Shown in pieces: positions 48,446 to 52,182 of a stretch of 52,182 bases of DNA. The notes beneath the pieces are model-generated. The model saw nothing but the letters and a program-made list of their open reading frames with translations. It did no database searches and was not told the origin of the DNA. This DNA comes from JBGLNJ01 sp964353405 (GTDB lineage: Bacteria; Chloroflexota; Anaerolineae; Fen-1058), in NCBI GenBank assembly GCA_964353405.1, contig CAYGWJ010000337.1, positions 1 to 52,182 on the forward strand. Reading direction: 5' to 3'. The position numbers and the translations under genes are program-made. Every line of letters begins with the position of its first letter. Positions within the stretch are counted from its first letter, which is position 1.

Positions 48446-50119
48446 ATGAAGACCCGCTTGATGCTTAATATCTTATTCGCCGTCATATCTGTTGCCGTGT
48501 TGATTCTCCCTGCCTGTGCGCCTGCGGCAACGCCCGCGCCGGTTCAGGTGCAGAGCAAGCCCGGTGCCACGTCAGCACCCGCACAAGCTCCCAGAGCCGC
48601 CCAGCCGACCCAGGCGCCCGCCGCGCCCGGTGCGTTCGCTGCGACGCCTATCCCCGTCGCCGTGGTGCGCCGGCCAGGCTCCGGTGGACAGGTGATCGTG
48701 ACGCCCTCGTATCAAACGCCCAACCCCGACTTGCCGCCCGAGTCCTGGCCGGCCGACATGTTCTTCAGGCAGTATGGCGTCAACCCGCTGATGGACACCC
48801 AGGAGGAGCACCTCTCTACCTTCGCGATGGATGTGGACACGGCCTCGTACACCTTGATGCGCAAGTACATCACCGATGGCCGCCTGCCGCCGCCCGAATC
48901 CGTCCGCGTGGAAGAGTACGTCAACTACTTTAACTATGACTATCCTGGGCCGGAAACGGGTGCGTTCGCGATTCATCTCGAAGGCGCTCCATCGCCTTTC
49001 CGCGAGGGATACTATGTACTGCGTGTCGGCCTGCAAGGCAAGCGCATTGACGCTTCCCAGCGCAAGGACGCCGTGCTGACTTTCCTGATTGACGTGTCCG
49101 GTTCGATGGGCGACAACAACAAGCTGGAGACGGTCAAGCAGGCATTGGGCATGTTGGTCAATGAACTGCGCCCGACTGATATGGTTGGCATTGTCGTCTT
49201 TACCACGCAGGCGCGTGAGGTGCTACAGCCTACGCCCGCTTCGGAAAAAAGCCGCATCATGTCCGTCATCAATAGCCTGCGACCAGAGAATTCTACCAAC
49301 GTGCAAGATGGATTGACGCTGGCATACAAGATGGCCTCGCGCGCCTATCGCAAGGGCTTGATCAACCACGTGGTTCTGTGCTCCGATGGCGTCGCCAACG
49401 TCGCTGGCACGAGTGCGGATACGATTCTCGCGCAGGCCAAGGAATATGCCACACGCGACATTACCCTTTCGACCGTTGGCGTAGGTATGGGGAATTACAA
49501 CGATGTGATCCTGGAGCAATTGGCTGACAAAGGCAATGGCAACTATTCCTACGTGGACACACTCGAACAGGCGCACCGCGTGTTCGTGGAGAACTTGACC
49601 GGCACCCTGCAAGTCATCGCCAAGGATGCCAAAGTGCAGGTGGATTTCAATCCCGCCGTCGTCAGCCGCTTCCGCCTGATCGGATACGAGAACCGCGCGA
49701 TTGAGAATAAGGACTTTCGCAACGACACGGTGGACGCGGGCGAGGTCGGCGCAGGGCACAACGTTACCGCTCTGTACGAGGTCAAGTTCAAGGATGAGGT
49801 TCCGTCGAGCCAGCAGGGCAACGCGCTGATCGTGTACGTGCGGTATCAGGATATCGAGACCAGCCAGGTGCGTGAGATCAACCAGACATTTGGTCGCACG
49901 CAATTCGCCGGCTCGTTCGATGTGACTTCGCCGCGCTTCAAGCTGGCCGCCGCCGTGGCCGAATATGCCGAGATTCTGCGCAGCAGCTACTGGGCCAGAG
50001 GTTCGAGCCTGGAGAGTGTTCAAGGTCTGGCTCAGAGAGTGCGGCCGGCTTTGCCAAACGACCAGGACGTGGCCGAGTTCGCGCAACTCGTCAGCCGCGC
50101 CAGCCAGTTGCGCAAATAA
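48446..50119 (+). CDS. YfbK-type von Willebrand factor A lipoprotein
   Basis: 557 residues; SD AGGAGG. Lipoprotein signal with Cys24 (ILPACAP), then a Pro/Ala-rich linker. A vWF_A N-terminal domain (STFAMDVDTASYTLMRKYIT, VEEYVNYFNYDYP) precedes the vWA domain with its MIDAS motif DVSGSM (about residue 216), TDMVGIVVFTTQ and LCSDGVAN. The C-terminal part (VDFNPAVVSRFRLIGYENRA ... SPRFKLAAAVAEYAEILRSS) matches the DUF3520-type end of YfbK proteins. It should bind a partner through a metal ion on the outer face of the membrane. The shared ECF promoter places it in the regulon of the adjacent sigma factor; the A2M protein is a natural partner candidate. Confidence 0.93.
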   Translation: MKTRLMLNILFAVISVAVLILPACAPAATPAPVQVQSKPGATSAPAQAPRAAQPTQAPAAPGAFAATPIPVAVVRRPGSGGQVIVTPSYQTPNPDLPPESWPADMFFRQYGVNPLMDTQEEHLSTFAMDVDTASYTLMRKYITDGRLPPPESVRVEEYVNYFNYDYPGPETGAFAIHLEGAPSPFREGYYVLRVGLQGKRIDASQRKDAVLTFLIDVSGSMGDNNKLETVKQALGMLVNELRPTDMVGIVVFTTQAREVLQPTPASEKSRIMSVINSLRPENSTNVQDGLTLAYKMASRAYRKGLINHVVLCSDGVANVAGTSADTILAQAKEYATRDITLSTVGVGMGNYNDVILEQLADKGNGNYSYVDTLEQAHRVFVENLTGTLQVIAKDAKVQVDFNPAVVSRFRLIGYENRAIENKDFRNDTVDAGEVGAGHNVTALYEVKFKDEVPSSQQGNALIVYVRYQDIETSQVREINQTFGRTQFAGSFDVTSPRFKLAAAVAEYAEILRSSYWARGSSLESVQGLAQRVRPALPNDQDVAEFAQLVSRASQLRK

Positions 50120-50122
50120 GCC

Positions 50123-50209
50123 TGTCATTCTGAGCCGCCGAAGGTGGCGAAGAATCTCTCCCATGCAACAGAGACCCTTCGCCGCCCGAAGGGATGGCTC
50201 AGGGTGACA
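50123..50209. repeat. Intergenic copy of the TGTCATTCTGAGCCGC palindromic repeat
   Basis: TGTCATTCTGAGCCGCCGAA at the left and GGCTCAGGGTGACA at the right are inverted relatives, with GAAGAATCTC and GAGACCCTTCGCC inside. Same family as the in-gene copy at 39887-40042. It begins 4 bp after the vWA stop. Confidence 0.8.
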
Positions 50210-50224
50210 ACACGAGAAACGCAA

Positions 50225-50256
50225 AAGGCCCCTCGCAGTCGAGGGGCCTTTATTTT
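50225..50256. terminator. Bidirectional terminator between the vWA gene and groEL
   Basis: AAGGCCCCTCG, loop CAGT, CGAGGGGCCTT, followed by TATTTT on the plus strand and TTTTGC on the minus strand. It serves both convergent genes. Confidence 0.9.
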
Positions 50257-50270
50257 CCTTACTTACGACT

Positions 50271-51908
50271 CTAGTAATCCATCCCGCCACCGGGCGGCAT
50301 CTGAGGCATTTCCTTCTTCTCAGGAATGTCGGTGATGAGCGCTTCGGTGGTGAGAATCATGGCGGCGATGGACGCGGCGTTCTGCACGGCGCTGCGCGTG
50401 ACCTTGGCCGGGTCAATGATGCCGCGCTTGACCAGGTCGGTGTATTCCTGCGCCATCACATCGTAGCCAATGTTCTTGTTCTTTTCTTCCTTCTGCCTGC
50501 TACGAATGTTCTCGAGGACGACGGCGCCGTCCATGCCGGCGTTCTCGACGATGCCCTTGAGCGGGGCTTCCAGCGCGCGGCGCACGATGTTGACGCCCGT
50601 CTGCTCGTCATCGTATTCCATCTTGACTTTATCGAGCACGATAGCCGCGTTGATGAGCGCCACGCCGCCGCCGACCACGATGCCTTCCTCAACTGCGGCG
50701 CGCGTCGCGGACAGCGCGTCTTCCACGCGGTGCTTCTTTTCCTTCAGCTCGACCTCGGTGCCCGCGCCCACGCGGACGATGGCGACGCCACCCGCCAGCT
50801 TGGCCAGCCGCTCTTGCAGCTTTTCCTTGTCATAGTCGCTGGTGGTGTTTTCCATCTCAGCCTTGATCTGCTCGATGCGGCCCTTGATGGCGGAAACCTT
50901 GCCAGCGCCGTCGATAATCGTCGTGTTATCCTTGTCGGCCACGACTTTGCCGGCGTGGCCCAGGTCTTCGAGCGTCACGGATTCGAGCTTGCGGCCCAGT
51001 TCTTCGGTGATGACCGTGCCGCCGGTCAGGACGGCAATGTCTTCCAGCATGGCCTTGCGGCGATCACCAAAGCCCGGCGCCTTGACGGCCAGCAGGTTGA
51101 ACATACCGCGCAGCTTGTTCAGCACGAGCGTCGCCAGAGCTTCGCCGTCCAGGTCTTCGGCGATGACGACGCAATCGCGCTTGCCCTTCTGGACGAGCTT
51201 TTCCAAGATCGGCACAATATCGCTGGCAGCCGAAATCTTTTTGTCGTGAATGAGGATGTAAGGCTCTTCGAGGACGGCTTCCATCGTCTCGGGGCTGGTG
51301 ACGAAATACGGGCTGATATAGCCGCGGTCAAACTGCATACCCTCGACGTATTCCTTCTCGAAGGCGAGGCCCTTGCTCTCTTCCACGGTGATGACGCCGT
51401 CCTTGCCAACCTTGTCCATCACTTCGGCGATGAGGTCGCCGATTTCACTGTCGGCGGCGGAGATGGAGGCGACGTGCGCGATGTCATTCTTGTCGTTGAC
51501 GGAGACGGATTGCTTCTTGAGCGAAGCCACTACCGCTTCGGTCGCGGCTTCGATGCCGTGCTTGATCAGCATCGGGTTCGCGCCCGCGGCGACCATCTTC
51601 AAGCCTTCGTTCACGATGGTCTGCGCCAGAACGGTCGCAGTCGTGGTGCCGTCACCGGCGACGTCGTTGGTCTTGGTGGCGGCTTCCTTGAGAAGCTGCG
51701 CGCCCATATTCTCGTACGGGTCCTTGAGTTCGATTTCCTTCGCAACGGTGACGCCGTCGTGCGTGACGGTGGGGGCGCCGAATTTCTTGTCGAGTGCAAC
51801 GTTGCGGCCTTTGGGGCCAAGCGTCGTGGCCACCGCAAAGGCCAGGGTGTCAATACCGGTCTTTAGTTTTCTTCGAGCTTCTTCGCTGAAAACGAGTTGC
51901 TTTGCCAT
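50271..51908 (-). CDS. groL: Chaperonin GroEL (Hsp60)
   Basis: 545 residues, full length. It starts AKQLVFSEEARRKLKTGIDT and carries the ATP-binding TTLGPKGRNV, GDGTTTATVLAQ, the apical domain with GYISPYFVT, and VVGGGVALI in the intermediate/equatorial return. The C-terminus is Met/Gly-rich (MPQMPPGGGMDY), as usual. It forms the double-ring folding chamber with GroES. It follows groES by 18 nt. Confidence 0.98.
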   Translation of the reverse strand: MAKQLVFSEEARRKLKTGIDTLAFAVATTLGPKGRNVALDKKFGAPTVTHDGVTVAKEIELKDPYENMGAQLLKEAATKTNDVAGDGTTTATVLAQTIVNEGLKMVAAGANPMLIKHGIEAATEAVVASLKKQSVSVNDKNDIAHVASISAADSEIGDLIAEVMDKVGKDGVITVEESKGLAFEKEYVEGMQFDRGYISPYFVTSPETMEAVLEEPYILIHDKKISAASDIVPILEKLVQKGKRDCVVIAEDLDGEALATLVLNKLRGMFNLLAVKAPGFGDRRKAMLEDIAVLTGGTVITEELGRKLESVTLEDLGHAGKVVADKDNTTIIDGAGKVSAIKGRIEQIKAEMENTTSDYDKEKLQERLAKLAGGVAIVRVGAGTEVELKEKKHRVEDALSATRAAVEEGIVVGGGVALINAAIVLDKVKMEYDDEQTGVNIVRRALEAPLKGIVENAGMDGAVVLENIRSRQKEEKNKNIGYDVMAQEYTDLVKRGIIDPAKVTRSAVQNAASIAAMILTTEALITDIPEKKEMPQMPPGGGMDY

Positions 51909-51926
51909 TTTATCTTCTCCCTCCGA

Positions 51927-52182
51927 TTACTTTACCACGATTGCAAGAATGTCGCTCTCTTTGAGGATGAGGACCTTCTTGTCATCGAGTTTGATTTCGG
52001 TGCCCGCATACTTGGCATACAGGACCGAGTCACCGAGCTTGACATCCATCGGGACGATCTTGCCGTCGTCATCGCGGCGGCCTGGGCCCACGGCGATAAT
52101 GGTGCCTTCCTGCGGCTTTTCCTTGGCCGTTTCGGGCAAAATAATGCCGCTGGCAGTGCGCTCCTCTTTTTCGAGCGGTTCA
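51927..52182 (-). CDS. groS: Co-chaperonin GroES, N-terminus cut by the window edge
   Basis: The minus-strand frame stays open to the window end. The visible 84 residues read EPLEKEERTASGIILPETAK, then EGTIIAVGPG, and end LKESDILAIVVK. The mobile loop (EERTASGIILPETAKEKP) that caps GroEL is present; only about 12-15 N-terminal residues lie outside. The TTG that could begin a shorter frame at 52139 is inside the mobile loop and is not the start. Any CIRCE/HrcA operator would be beyond the window. Confidence 0.96.
   Translation of the reverse strand, partial: EPLEKEERTASGIILPETAKEKPQEGTIIAVGPGRRDDDGKIVPMDVKLGDSVLYAKYAGTEIKLDDKKVLILKESDILAIVVK

Noticed and set aside
50730..51866. Plus-strand open frame of 378 codons opposite groEL
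   Set aside because: Known type of antisense shadow of groEL; composition biased by codon usage of the real gene.
51909..52182. CIRCE/HrcA heat-shock operator for groES-groEL
   Set aside because: No TTAGCACTC/GAGTGCTAA dyad is visible; the groES 5' region lies outside the window, so absence cannot be judged.

Overview
This 52 kb window is a piece of a GC-rich, gene-dense bacterial chromosome. It most resembles Chloroflexota, probably an Anaerolineae-type lineage. The reasons are split STAND/TPR proteins, a PknB-like kinase with C-terminal TPRs, secreted proteins ending in a short V-[YF]-L-P-[LV]-I motif, MoxR/DUF58/DUF4129 operons, Wzz-like and dolichyl-mannosyltransferase-like membrane proteins, and many dispersed palindromic repeats. 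The assignment is inferred from gene content only. I found no rRNA, tRNA, CRISPR array, transposase or phage structural gene.

Layout. 1-7.3 kb: a translationally coupled NB-ARC ATPase/TPR pair, then three secreted proteins, lying between two near-identical 30-bp direct repeats. 7.3-12.6 kb: a YceI lipoprotein, a Ser/Thr kinase, triosephosphate isomerase, a nucleotidyltransferase-like protein and a low-molecular-weight tyrosine phosphatase. 12.6-18.7 kb (minus strand): MoxR, an unknown protein, DUF58 and two tandem DUF4129 proteins. 19-21.9 kb: a DnaQ-DinG exonuclease-helicase. 22-31.5 kb (minus strand): Wzz-like protein, family 4 uracil-DNA glycosylase, zinc-ribbon protein, tsaE-tsaB-rimI, cytidine deaminase, a CBS/CorC transporter-like protein, glmU, a DUF4349 lipoprotein and a metallophosphoesterase. 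31.6-33 kb: an AmmeMemoRadiSam-type radical SAM enzyme and a small partner. 33-42 kb: two large GT39-like membrane proteins flanking an AAA ATPase-DUF4276 pair, an esterase and an acetyltransferase, then a DNA methyltransferase cassette. 42.2-50.2 kb: the most unusual locus (below). 50.2-52.2 kb: groEL and the start of groES, cut by the window edge.

Main discovery candidate. An ECF sigma factor (47585-48196) overlaps, by ATGA, a 1736-residue protein. That protein begins with an anti-sigma zinc finger (HxxxCxxC), crosses the membrane, and continues as a complete alpha-2-macroglobulin with an intact thioester motif (CFEQ). Divergent to the sigma gene lies a YfbK-type von Willebrand factor A lipoprotein. 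The two divergent genes carry the same promoter, TTGAAC-N17-CGTGTAA, one on each strand of the intergenic region. This looks like a self-contained envelope-surveillance regulon in which a protease-trap protein is itself the anti-sigma factor.

A second theme is repeat invasion of genes. At least four families of palindromic or A/T-rich intergenic-type repeats lie in frame inside coding regions: two glycosyltransferase-like proteins, the A2M protein, and the C-terminal tail of the sigma factor. Copies of two of these families also occur in intergenic DNA of the same window.
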